Shown here: positions 31,430-38,315 of the stretch, in pieces
How the letters are laid out: every line of letters starts with the position of its first letter
Position numbering within the stretch: position 1 is the stretch's first letter
From: an uncultured Geobacter sp.
GTDB lineage: Bacteria > Desulfobacterota > Desulfuromonadia > Geobacterales > CAIOGM01
Assembly: GCA_903902855.1 (NCBI GenBank)
Contig: CAIUWK010000105.1
Span: 1 to 38,315, forward strand
Direction of reading: 5' to 3'
DNA length: 38,315 bases
The notes under the pieces: generated by a model
The model's input: the letters and a program-made list of their open reading frames with translations, nothing else
Database searches by the model: none
Told to the model about the DNA's origin: nothing
Program-made: the position numbers and the translations under genes

Positions 31430-32272
31430 CTACAACCCGGATTTATAAAAGAGCGCCAGGGAATAATTGGCGCCGGCCGCGGTATTTTGCCCGTAGATGT
31501 CGGGGCGATAACTGAGTTCCACCCCCCAGGTCGGAGTAATCTTGTACCCCACCGTCAGATCGAGCTTCCCCAGGTCGAAGTTGTTGGTGGCAGTGGGGTT
31601 GCCGTTGCCGTCGCTCTTGTTCCCGTTGTCGATACTGAAGGTCCCGTCCAGCTTGACCCGGGCAAAGAGTTTTTGGGTAATGTCCCCCCCCAGTTCCACC
31701 AGGTAGCGTAGTTCGTCTGAAGGATCCCCGGCGCGGAAGCGATAACCGATCTCAAGATTGCCATAACCGGGGAACCACCGGTACAACGATCTTCCATAGA
31801 GCAGCCGGAGTTCGGTGTCAACCTGACCGTTCCCCAAGGGGAGCGAGTCGGTGATACTGTAGGGGCCCGGTATCTTCACGATGAGTTGCGTGGCAATGAT
31901 GCCGATGGTGTCGTGATCCAGCAGTTTGTAGCGGAGCCCCAGTTCCACGTCCCCCAGACCGTACCCCTTGGAGTCGGCCGTGTTGTTGTCATTCTCCAGC
32001 CATTTATAGGTCAGGGAGTTGAGGAGCGTCAGGTTGTCCAATAGACCGTATTCCAGGTAGTTGCTGAGGTCGTAATCACTGAATTTCCCGCTATTGGGAG
32101 TTGTGCCGCGACTTCCCGAGGAGGTGAAGCTCTCGTGGGCATAATAGTAGTTGAAGGCGAATTTTTCGTACAAAGCCCCCTTGCCGGCGGTCCAGGCTCC
32201 GGCAAAACTTGCCGTGGAGCCGGCCATGACCAGCAGTAAAGCTATGGCTAATGAAAAAATGTGGTGTATCAT
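31430..32272 (-). CDS. Outer-membrane beta-barrel protein (porin/transporter-like)
   Basis: This 280-residue protein has a signal peptide (about residues 1-25, ending TASFAGA). The mature part has strongly alternating amphipathic strands rich in aromatic and glycine residues (FAFNYYYAHESF, LEYGLLDNLTLL, LGDVELGLRYKL, LDLTVGYKI, WGVELSYRPDIYG), typical of a 12-14-strand outer-membrane barrel. The C-terminus is not the usual phenylalanine (ALFYKSGL). It is the last gene of the DsrE-rhodanese operon. In Geobacter sulfurreducens the extH/extI pair has a rhodanese-like lipoprotein gene next to an outer-membrane barrel gene, so a similar pairing is plausible. Start 32272 follows AAAGGA. Confidence 0.85.
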   Translation of the reverse strand: MIHHIFSLAIALLLVMAGSTASFAGAWTAGKGALYEKFAFNYYYAHESFTSSGSRGTTPNSGKFSDYDLSNYLEYGLLDNLTLLNSLTYKWLENDNNTADSKGYGLGDVELGLRYKLLDHDTIGIIATQLIVKIPGPYSITDSLPLGNGQVDTELRLLYGRSLYRWFPGYGNLEIGYRFRAGDPSDELRYLVELGGDITQKLFARVKLDGTFSIDNGNKSDGNGNPTATNNFDLGKLDLTVGYKITPTWGVELSYRPDIYGQNTAAGANYSLALFYKSGL

Positions 32273-32293
32273 GGAAATCCTTTCGAGATGAGA

Positions 32294-32326
32294 GTGAGGA
32301 GGGGGCCTTGACGGACCCCTCCTCAC
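32294..32326 (-). other. Perfect 11-bp hairpin between rhodanese and barrel genes
   Basis: GTGAGGAGGGG (32294-32304) pairs with CCCCTCCTCAC (32316-32326). No T-run follows on the coding strand, so an mRNA-stabilising or partial-termination role within the operon is more likely than a full terminator. Confidence 0.6.
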
Positions 32327-32343
32327 GGTATGAAGATAGGTTG

Positions 32344-34146
32344 TTACTGTACCGGGAGAGTGGTGTCACCGGACCATTCGTAATATGACGCATCATAGTT
32401 GACGGCGTTAATGTAGCCCGCCATGCGCAGGGCCATGGTCATCTCCGCCGACCGGATACCTTTGGTACAGTAACTCACGATGAAGTCGGTCTTTTTCAGA
32501 CCGATGGCGCTGAAGGTGGCTTCCAGCTGTTCGGGTGTCTTGAAAAAGCCGGGGAGGGGGGCGCTGTTGACAAATAACGCCTGATCAAAGGGGAGCGAAA
32601 TTGCTCCCGGAATGTGCCCTCCGCGTTTTTCCCCATATTTTACGGCGCCGGCATACTCGTCAGCACCCCGCGCATCCACTATTTTCACATCACTGCGTAA
32701 CTTGTTCGCCACAATCCAGGCCTTGTCGACGGTGTAGCCGGAATCAAGCGACGTCAAGGTAAATGGGGTCGGAACCGGGACAACAGGGGTGGCATTAACC
32801 GTATTGCCACCGTTGAGCCATGCCTGGTACCCGCCGTTTAATATCTTTGCCCTGGTTATACCGGCCATCCGCAACATCCAGACGATACGCCCGTCTTCGC
32901 CCCAGCCATTCGGGGCGCCGGCATAGACCACCACCTCCCTGCTCCCATCAATGCCCAGATCTCCCAAGAGGGTGCCGATTTCTGCAGCCGGTTTCAGTAC
33001 CCCCCAGTTAGCGTCTCCGGGGGCTCCGGAGGCTACGGTAGCAAATGTCTGCCACATGACATTGATTGCTCCGGGGATATGCCCTGCGGCATAATCGGCT
33101 GCGGGGCGGGCATCCAGGACGATTGCCGTTGTCAGGTTGCCGGTCAGAATCCCGGCAAAGGTGATGATACCGAGATCGCTGTAGGCAGTAAGCGATTCGG
33201 TAGAACCGGCCCAGTCATAGAAGGAAGCGTCATAGTTGACGGCCTTGTTGTACCCAGCCAAACGCAGAATCATGGTCATGAGTCCGGAACGGATACCCTT
33301 GGTGCAGTAGCAGACGATGGTATCCGTCTTTTTGATGCCGGCAGCGGTGAAAAGCGTTTCCAGAGCATCCTGCCCCTTGATGATTCCGGGATTGGTCGGA
33401 TCGTTGGTATAAAGAGCCGTATTGAAGGGGAGGCTTATGGCCCCCGGCAGATGACCGCCGCGCTTTTCGCCGTACTTTATGGCGCCGGCATACTCTTCGG
33501 GATCGCGGGCATCGATGATCTTTACGTCCGTTCTGGCCATGTTAGCCAGAATCCACCCCCGGTCAACGGTATAGGTATTGTTCAGCGAACTGACTGAGAA
33601 GGCTACCGGTGTAAGCGGCGTTGAGGGGGATGTGGTAAGACCGAAGCCGGCGGTTTTCCACCCCTTCAGACCTCCGTTGAGTATTCTGGATTTGGTTACT
33701 CCGGCCATCCTGAGCATCCAGAGGATGCGGCCATCCTCTCCCCAACCATCGGGGGCATCGGCGTAGACGATTACCTCCGTAGAGGCGTCAATCCCCAGCG
33801 CGCCCAGCGCGGTTCCGATTTCGGCAGCGGTCTTCAGAGTCCCCCAATTTGCGTCTCCTGGAGCACCCGTCCCCACCGTTGCAAATGACTGCCATATGAC
33901 GTTGAACGCACCTGGTATATGCCCCGCGGTAAACGCTGAGGCCGTCCTGGCATCGAGGATGACGGTCCCGGCCTTGCCAAGTGTTCCCTTCAGGGTTACC
34001 GCGTCGGTAACCAGAGTCGCGTCACTGTACGTGGAAGTAGCCGACGGTGCCGCTGTTTTTTGAGTCACGCTGCTACCACAACCCACCAGAACCATGATGG
34101 CCACTGTCATGAGTCCCACCACAAATATTGAACTTCCTCTTGCCAT
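32344..34146 (-). CDS. Lipoprotein with four rhodanese domains (two active, two inactive)
   Basis: This 600-residue lipoprotein (lipobox VLVGC, Cys23) is made of two copies of a two-domain thiosulfate sulfurtransferase, offset by about 279 residues and strongly alike. In each copy the first domain lacks the catalytic cysteine (VYADAPDGWGEDGR near 130; VYAGAPNGWGEDGR near 410), and the second has an active loop CTKGIR (Cys281 and Cys560, with Arg286 and Arg565). It should carry persulfide sulfur outside the cytoplasm, anchored to a membrane. Start 34146 follows GGAGGAGA. It lies between the DsrE-like gene and the barrel gene. Tandem thiosulfate sulfurtransferase is the safe call; thiosulfate, polysulfide, selenium or tellurium as substrate is open. 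Confidence 0.92.
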   Translation of the reverse strand: MARGSSIFVVGLMTVAIMVLVGCGSSVTQKTAAPSATSTYSDATLVTDAVTLKGTLGKAGTVILDARTASAFTAGHIPGAFNVIWQSFATVGTGAPGDANWGTLKTAAEIGTALGALGIDASTEVIVYADAPDGWGEDGRILWMLRMAGVTKSRILNGGLKGWKTAGFGLTTSPSTPLTPVAFSVSSLNNTYTVDRGWILANMARTDVKIIDARDPEEYAGAIKYGEKRGGHLPGAISLPFNTALYTNDPTNPGIIKGQDALETLFTAAGIKKTDTIVCYCTKGIRSGLMTMILRLAGYNKAVNYDASFYDWAGSTESLTAYSDLGIITFAGILTGNLTTAIVLDARPAADYAAGHIPGAINVMWQTFATVASGAPGDANWGVLKPAAEIGTLLGDLGIDGSREVVVYAGAPNGWGEDGRIVWMLRMAGITRAKILNGGYQAWLNGGNTVNATPVVPVPTPFTLTSLDSGYTVDKAWIVANKLRSDVKIVDARGADEYAGAVKYGEKRGGHIPGAISLPFDQALFVNSAPLPGFFKTPEQLEATFSAIGLKKTDFIVSYCTKGIRSAEMTMALRMAGYINAVNYDASYYEWSGDTTLPVQ

Positions 34147-34219
34147 GAATATTTCTCCTCCTGGTAATATACGTTCCGTAACCGGGAACGATGTCATAGT
34201 GATGCAGGAATGAATCGAC

Positions 34220-34735
34220 TTACATCCAGACCACACAGGCGTCCTGGATGTTTTTCAGAAGCCAGTCGGCCCCCCGCTTCTCCACGAAATCATACTTGTC
34301 GGACCCCGTTGCCCCCATGTACTCGGCACAGGGGGGACAGACCCCGAAGGAAGCCCCCTTCTCCTTCAGTTTTTTCATGAGGGTGTCGGCGTTACCGAAT
34401 TTCTTGAAGATGGGTGAGTCGATCCGCTCCGCCTTGCTCTTGTTTGCCAGGTCGGCCCCTTCAAGGGTCATCCAGAGATGGACCTCTCCCCACCCCTTGT
34501 CCTGGGCCGTGGAGGCCATGAGGAGCGCCAGAATTGCCCGGTTCGGATCATTTCCCCCATTGGTGACGACCACCACATACTTTCCTTTCTTCTCACCTTC
34601 CGCAGCAACGGCGTTGCCGCTCATCAGGGTGGCAAGTCCGGCAGCGCCGATCCCCATCCCCAAGGTTTTCAGGAAATCTCCCCTGCTGACAAGCTCCCCT
34701 GTTTCTTGCAGTTCACCTTCCTTGATCCGTTGCAT
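34220..34735 (-). CDS. Exported DsrE-like protein with Tat-like leader
   Basis: This 171-residue protein has an N-terminal leader resembling a twin-arginine signal but with SRGDFLK (residues 17-23) instead of SRRxFLK. A hydrophobic stretch (GMGIGAAGLATLM) and a likely cut after AVAA follow. The mature domain looks DsrE-like (YVVVVTNGGNDPNRAILALLMA, VHLWMTLEGADLA) with cysteines at 133 and 136 (CPPC) and 167. DsrE-type proteins carry sulfur on cysteine. It is the first gene of the minus-strand operon with the rhodanese lipoprotein. Start 34735 follows GGAGG. It could be exported by Tat or Sec, or stay anchored by the leader. Confidence 0.82.
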   Translation of the reverse strand: MQRIKEGELQETGELVSRGDFLKTLGMGIGAAGLATLMSGNAVAAEGEKKGKYVVVVTNGGNDPNRAILALLMASTAQDKGWGEVHLWMTLEGADLANKSKAERIDSPIFKKFGNADTLMKKLKEKGASFGVCPPCAEYMGATGSDKYDFVEKRGADWLLKNIQDACVVWM

Positions 34736-34859
34736 CGCTATCCTCCGTTTGTATTGTTTTTTCAGGGGAGAAATGAGATATTCCCGCCCGGGCCCATGGC
34801 CGTATCTTGCGAATTGCGCCCCTTTTCCCAAGGGAGTTAAATCGGTATTCACGTGCGTA

Positions 34860-34888
34860 TTTATCGTATGGATCGAGGGAAAAGTCAA
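34860..34888 (-). promoter_or_regulatory. Sigma70 promoter of the DsrE-rhodanese-barrel operon
   Basis: On the minus strand TTGACT (34888-34883), a 17-base spacer and GATAAA (34865-34860). The start of transcription would be near 34853, 118 bases before the DsrE-like start codon. Confidence 0.6.
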
Positions 34889-34904
34889 ATTGATTAAAAC
34901 GATG

Positions 34905-34926
34905 ATACCGATAGGACCTATTGTAT
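34905..34926. promoter_or_regulatory. LysR-type operator candidate
   Basis: The perfect palindrome ATAGG-A-CCTAT (34911-34921) has partly symmetric ATAC / GTAT flanks. Its centre is about 63 bases upstream of the predicted minus-strand transcript start and 30 bases before the lysR start codon. That is where LysR-type regulators usually bind to activate the divergent operon and repress themselves. Confidence 0.55.
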
Positions 34927-34945
34927 ATTTCCATATAAGGCGGCC

Positions 34946-35851
34946 ATGAACATCAAACAGCTGGAAATCTTCGTGGCCATCGCCGCCACGGGGAGTTTTT
35001 CTAAGGGGGCGGAGGCGGCCTTTATCACCCAGTCCACCGCCAGTCAGCATATGGCGGCCCTGGAGACGCTCTGCGGCGTCCGGCTGCTGGACCGAACGGG
35101 ACGCGGCGCCATCCCCACCGAAGCGGGGAAAATCCTCCTCGTTCAGGCGAGGCAGGTCCTCAAATCGTTAAAGAAGACGGAACAGGCCCTGCTCCGGTTC
35201 CGTCAGGCCGACGGTGTGGAGCTCTCTGTGGGGGGGAGCACCATTCCCGGGACCTACCTGCTGCCTCGGGTGATTGCCGCCCTGCGTGTGAGTAATCCGG
35301 GGATCAGCGTGACCGTGGAGATAGGAGACAGCAGCGAGGTTCTGGCGCATCTTCTGGAGGAGAGGATCGAGCTGGGGATCGTGGGGACCACTGCGGACGA
35401 GACGCAGTTCGCCACCGAGAGCCTGGGGCATGATGAGATCCTGCTGGTGGCGAGGCAGGGGCACCCCTGGTCCCGGCGCCCGGTGGTTTTGCTGGAAGAG
35501 CTGGTGGGGGAGCCGCTGATCATGCGGGAGAAGGGGTCCGGCAGCAGCGATGCGGTTATCGCAGCTCTGCTGCGCCAAGGGATAAGGGCGGAGGAGCTGC
35601 AGGTCTGTACCATCATCTCCAGCAGCGAGGCGATAAAACAGGCGGTGCTGGCCCACTGCGGGGTGGCGTTCATCTCAGAAATGGCGGTGCGGGGTGAGCT
35701 GAAGCGGGGGGAGCTGGTATCCATCAAGCTGGCGGGGCTCACCATAACCCGCAGTTTTTCCTTGGTCCACCGGAAGCGGAGGAGCCTCTCCCCAGCGGCA
35801 ATGGCCTTTTCCTCCATGCTGCGCCGGCTCTGTAGTCAGCCGGATTATTAA
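34946..35851 (+). CDS. LysR-family transcriptional regulator
   Basis: This 301-residue regulator has an N-terminal winged helix-turn-helix (residues 1-60: IKQLEIFVAIAATGSFSKGAEA, TQSTASQHMAALE, GVRLLDRTGRG) and a co-inducer-binding domain with two alpha/beta lobes (GTYLLPRVIAALR, ELGIVGTT, VARQGHPW). It is transcribed away from the DsrE-rhodanese operon with a palindrome between them, so it most likely controls that operon. The sequence is reminiscent of LysR proteins found with selenium and sulfur genes, but the ligand cannot be read from sequence. No close -35/-10 pair was found; the -10 may be TATATT near 34924. Confidence 0.93.
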   Translation: MNIKQLEIFVAIAATGSFSKGAEAAFITQSTASQHMAALETLCGVRLLDRTGRGAIPTEAGKILLVQARQVLKSLKKTEQALLRFRQADGVELSVGGSTIPGTYLLPRVIAALRVSNPGISVTVEIGDSSEVLAHLLEERIELGIVGTTADETQFATESLGHDEILLVARQGHPWSRRPVVLLEELVGEPLIMREKGSGSSDAVIAALLRQGIRAEELQVCTIISSSEAIKQAVLAHCGVAFISEMAVRGELKRGELVSIKLAGLTITRSFSLVHRKRRSLSPAAMAFSSMLRRLCSQPDY

Positions 35852-35861
35852 AATAGATCCC

Positions 35862-35878
35862 CATATCACCCTGATATG
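35862..35878. other. Palindrome after the lysR gene
   Basis: CATATCA-CCC-TGATATG is a perfect 7-base inverted repeat 10 bases after the lysR stop. No T-run. Hairpin or operator. Confidence 0.35.
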
Positions 35879-35964
35879 CAAAAAGCCGGGAGCGCGGAAG
35901 ATATCGGAGCTCTCGCTGGAGGTGGTCAGGACAACAGTGCTCCGCAGCCAATATCGCCAACCAC

Positions 35965-36013
35965 GGAATGTTAAAACAATATTCCTTGACATGTATTGCG
36001 GGAATAGTATATG
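35965..36013 (+). promoter_or_regulatory. Promoter with adjacent palindrome upstream of the heme-rhodanese gene
   Basis: TTGACA (35986-35991), 16-base spacer, TATATG (36008-36013). Directly before the -35 is a near-perfect inverted repeat, GGAATGTT (35965-35972) / AATATTCC (35978-35985), a good place for an activator. Confidence 0.6.
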
Positions 36014-36054
36014 AAAATATGGATATAGAGTTTTTAAAGAAGAAGGAGGGGGTT

Positions 36055-36082
36055 TTGACACTATCCGGCAGAAAAATAATCA
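36055..36082 (+). promoter_or_regulatory. Second promoter candidate for the heme-rhodanese gene
   Basis: TTGACA (36055-36060), 16-base spacer, TAATCA (36077-36082); a start near 36088 leaves a short leader with GGAGGA before the ATG at 36115. Confidence 0.45.
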
Positions 36083-36114
36083 GCGTACATAGATCAGCTA
36101 TTTCGGAGGATTTT

Positions 36115-37434
36115 ATGAAAAATGTCGTCGGTATCATCGTCACATCCGTTTTTCTGCTTCTCCCCGCTCTGCTCTTTGCGGTGGAGGCAAAGCCGACCAT
36201 GGCGCCGCTTTGTGCCGGGTGTCATCAGCCGGAGACCGGTGTTCTCATGGGAACCTTGGACAACATCTCCTACAAGGCCGACACGTTGCAACTGGATCTG
36301 GTTTCCCACAAGGAGATCATCCGATTCGACGAGAAGACCAGGGTCAAGAATGTCGCCTCGCTGGAAGAGCTTAAAATATATAAGAACCGGGCCTTTACGG
36401 TCAATTTCGTCATGAGGAAGGGTGAAAAGCTGGCCACCGCCATCACCCGCTTCGACGTGCTCAAGGCACTCAAGCCGGAAGAGAAGATCGACAAGGCCGG
36501 ACTCAAGAAGCTAATGGCGGAAAAGAAAAACCTGGTGATCGTGGATGCTCGGCCCGTGCCTCGTTACGATGAGGGACACATTCCCGGCGCCATTGTCATG
36601 CCGGCGGCGGCCTTCGACAAACAGGTGGACAAACTGCCCAAAGATAAATCCACACCGCTGGTCTTCTACTGTGTGGGCGGTTGCTCCAGTCCTCTCTCCG
36701 GGGTCAAGGCCAAAAGCCTCGGCTACACCGACGTGAAGGTCTATGTGGGGGGGATGCCCGACTGGGTCAAATCCGAGTACACCACCGTCACCCCGTCTTA
36801 TTTGAAAAACGGACTGGCCCAGGGGCTGCCGTTGGTCCTGGTGGATACAAGAGCTCGCACCGTTGCGGAACAGGGGCACATTACCGGGGCGCTTTCTCTT
36901 GATTTGGAAAATACACGGCTCTCCTTTCCCCGGCAGAAGAACGCTCCCATCATTTTGTACGGTGACCGGAGTCCCGAGGCGGCTGCCACGGTTATCGCCT
37001 GGGGTTACACCGGCGTGAAACTTCTCCCCATGACCTATGCCCAGTGGCAGGCGGCCGGTAATCCTGTCGCCACCGGCGCTCTGGGCACTGCCATTGTCTA
37101 TGTTCCCAAAGCGAAGCCGGGGACGGTGTCTCCGGAAGAATTTACCAAATTGGGCAAGACGATCTCCTCCGATACGGACGTCATCGATGTCCGCTATGGC
37201 GATGAATATGCTGCCGGTCATGTTCCGGGGGCGAAAAACTTCCCCCTTGAAGATATGGCGGAACATGCCGCCGAGATTACAAAAGGGAGGAAGCTCGTCC
37301 TCTACTGCGACACCGGCATGAGGGCCGAGATGGCGTATAACATTTTGAAGGATAAAGGGTATACCACCGTACGATTCCTTGACGGCACCCTCACGTTTGA
37401 GAAGGATGGCAGCTTCGGCGTAACCACTGATTGA
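36115..37434 (+). CDS. Exported protein with a c-type heme site and three rhodanese domains
   Basis: This 439-residue protein has a signal peptide (residues 1-25), one heme motif CAGCH (Cys33, Cys36, His37) and a short beta-rich segment (about 45-118). Three rhodanese domains follow: the first active (Cys186 in FYCVGGCSS, about 125-220), the second inactive (LYGDRSPE replaces the catalytic cysteine, about 228-320), the third active (Cys398 in LYCDTGMRAE, about 338-430). Such a fusion could link sulfur transfer to periplasmic electron flow. Start 36115 follows GGAGGA; the frame is open back to 35968 but that part overlaps the promoters. The gene is followed by the thioredoxin-like and ccdA-like genes. 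Confidence 0.9.
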   Translation: MKNVVGIIVTSVFLLLPALLFAVEAKPTMAPLCAGCHQPETGVLMGTLDNISYKADTLQLDLVSHKEIIRFDEKTRVKNVASLEELKIYKNRAFTVNFVMRKGEKLATAITRFDVLKALKPEEKIDKAGLKKLMAEKKNLVIVDARPVPRYDEGHIPGAIVMPAAAFDKQVDKLPKDKSTPLVFYCVGGCSSPLSGVKAKSLGYTDVKVYVGGMPDWVKSEYTTVTPSYLKNGLAQGLPLVLVDTRARTVAEQGHITGALSLDLENTRLSFPRQKNAPIILYGDRSPEAAATVIAWGYTGVKLLPMTYAQWQAAGNPVATGALGTAIVYVPKAKPGTVSPEEFTKLGKTISSDTDVIDVRYGDEYAAGHVPGAKNFPLEDMAEHAAEITKGRKLVLYCDTGMRAEMAYNILKDKGYTTVRFLDGTLTFEKDGSFGVTTD

Positions 37435-37484
37435 TGCTGTGATGGTTGGCACCCGGGGTATAAACCGATCGATGAGGAGAAAAT

Positions 37485-37886
37485 ATGAGAAAGATCGTAT
37501 GTGCGTTACTGGTAATGGGGGTATTGGCTGCCGCAAGCATCGCCATGGCCGGCGGAGCGACTGCACCATTGAGCACACCTGAACTGAAACAGGCCATCGG
37601 CGCCAAAGGAGCGGCCACGGTTATCTTTTTCCAGAATCCCAATGGTGGTCCGTGTAAAATGCAGAAACAGATTCTCGACACATTGCTACAGGAGCGGAAA
37701 AACAATTTCAACATTGCAGCAGTAAGCACCATGAAACAGGAAGATCAGAAGGCTTTCTACGACTACGGTATCCGGAGCCTTCCGTCGTTGGTGCTGGTGG
37801 ACAAAAGCGGCAAGATCTCCCGAGTGTTCCCTCCCGGCATTCAAAACAAGGAAACGCTTGTGGCTGCATTGGATAGCCTCAAATGA
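37485..37886 (+). CDS. Periplasmic thioredoxin-like protein with a single active cysteine
   Basis: This 133-residue protein has a signal peptide (about residues 1-22) and a thioredoxin fold: strand ATVIFFQNP, active-site position GGPCKMQ (Cys57), and the cis-proline loop RSLPSLVLVDKSGKI. The first cysteine of the usual CGPC motif is glycine, so it cannot form the normal intramolecular disulfide. It may act as a monothiol carrier or persulfide acceptor. It lies 50 bases after the heme-rhodanese gene and overlaps the ccdA-like gene by four bases (ATGA), so these three are probably one transcript. Start 37485 follows GAGGAG. Confidence 0.88.
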   Translation: MRKIVCALLVMGVLAAASIAMAGGATAPLSTPELKQAIGAKGAATVIFFQNPNGGPCKMQKQILDTLLQERKNNFNIAAVSTMKQEDQKAFYDYGIRSLPSLVLVDKSGKISRVFPPGIQNKETLVAALDSLK

Positions 37887-38315
37887 TCGAACTGAGCTTT
37901 TCCACGGTTCTGCTTGCCATCGGAGCAGGACTGGCCAGCATAATGTCCCCCTGCATCCTTCCGGTGGTGCCGATCATCATGGCCGGGGCGGAGCGAAAAG
38001 ACCGGATCAGACCGATTATTCTGGTGCTGGGACTGGCAATTTCATTCATGGTCATGGGTGCCGTCTCCTCACTCTTCGGCGCCATGCTGATTGGTCGCAG
38101 CCGTTATATCGAACTTTTTGGTTCGTTTATCATCATTGTTCTGGGAATGATGGTGATATTTGACGTCAACATTATCAAACGGATTACAATCCTTTCCTCT
38201 CTTCACGTGAAGGGAGAAGGACGATTCGGCGCTCTTGTTCTTGGGATGGCTCTGGGGTTGGTGTGGGTTCCCTGTGTCGGCCCGTTCCTCTCCACCATTC
38301 TCACCATGGTGGGGA
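37883..38315 (+). CDS. CcdA/DsbD-family transmembrane thiol transporter, 3' end outside window
   Basis: The open frame runs from ATG 37883 past the window edge (144 residues visible, no stop). It has at least four membrane segments and the two conserved membrane cysteines of the CcdA/DsbD family: Cys24 in MSPCILPVVP and Cys131 in VPCVGPF. These pass reducing equivalents from cytoplasmic thioredoxin to periplasmic thiol proteins, for cytochrome c maturation or for recycling of thiol carriers. Its likely clients here are the thioredoxin-like protein, with which it overlaps, and the heme-rhodanese protein. Confidence 0.9.
   Translation, partial: MIELSFSTVLLAIGAGLASIMSPCILPVVPIIMAGAERKDRIRPIILVLGLAISFMVMGAVSSLFGAMLIGRSRYIELFGSFIIIVLGMMVIFDVNIIKRITILSSLHVKGEGRFGALVLGMALGLVWVPCVGPFLSTILTMVG

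Noticed and set aside
35968-36114. N-terminal extension of the heme-rhodanese protein
   Set aside because: The extra 49 residues overlap two promoter candidates, and the ATG at 36115 has GGAGGA and starts a signal peptide.
37447-37461. Second sigma54 site (TTGGCACCCGGGG)
   Set aside because: GG is followed after 10 bases by AT rather than GC, so the -12 element is missing.

Overview
The window looks like chromosome of a Geobacter-type bacterium (Geobacterales/Desulfuromonadia). This is inferred from gene content, not from a search. The signs are an EtfB / ferredoxin-EtfA / membrane FeS oxidoreductase set for acyl-CoA-derived electrons, a small c-type cytochrome, a large multi-PAS hybrid kinase, a bacteriohemerythrin, rhodanese lipoproteins, a sigma54-type promoter, and a GC-rich coding background (about 60% by eye). 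Both ends cut genes: holA on the left and a ccdA/dsbD-like gene on the right. No rRNA, tRNA, CRISPR array or transposase gene was seen.

Layout. 1-3601: 3' part of holA, a monoheme cytochrome c, and a chemoreceptor with four 28-residue repeats. 3602-3974: a gene-free control region with a strong sigma54 promoter candidate, a short terminated leader or sRNA, and a second hairpin. 3975-8494: etfB, etfA and a membrane-bound ETF:menaquinone oxidoreductase-like protein, which together should pass electrons from flavoprotein dehydrogenases to the quinone pool. 8550-11116: a hypothetical membrane protein, a periplasmic YncE-like beta-propeller and two small membrane proteins. 11145-12452: a diadenylate-cyclase-domain protein (c-di-AMP synthesis likely). 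12518-17160 (minus): a hybrid sensor kinase and a REC-kinase, translationally coupled. 17536-19464: PhnA/YjdM, YehS (DUF1456), an AT-rich bacteriohemerythrin and a YheU-like protein. 19606-26279: a complete Wadjet-type SMC anti-plasmid system, jetABCD, followed with a 4-base overlap by a SagB-type nitroreductase and then an orphan ABC ATPase. 28007-30803: cysK, a CysA-like ATPase and an APS reductase (assimilatory sulfur), followed by a small lipoprotein gene. 31430-38315: an extracytoplasmic sulfur-transfer locus. On the minus strand it has a DsrE-like protein, a four-domain rhodanese lipoprotein and an outer-membrane barrel. A LysR regulator is divergent from these, and beyond it lie a heme-rhodanese fusion, a monothiol thioredoxin-like protein and a CcdA-like thiol transporter.

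The most unusual pattern is a set of short tandem heptamer arrays, several folding back into long hairpins, placed at or just after the stop codons of plus-strand genes (holA, etfB, etfA, the EMO gene, a membrane protein gene and yheU). Some of them encode the last residues of the protein or lie next to the next ribosome binding site. One array has apparently been split by a ~130-bp MITE-like palindromic element. The second point of interest is the sulfur-transfer locus, whose promoter arrangement suggests LysR control.
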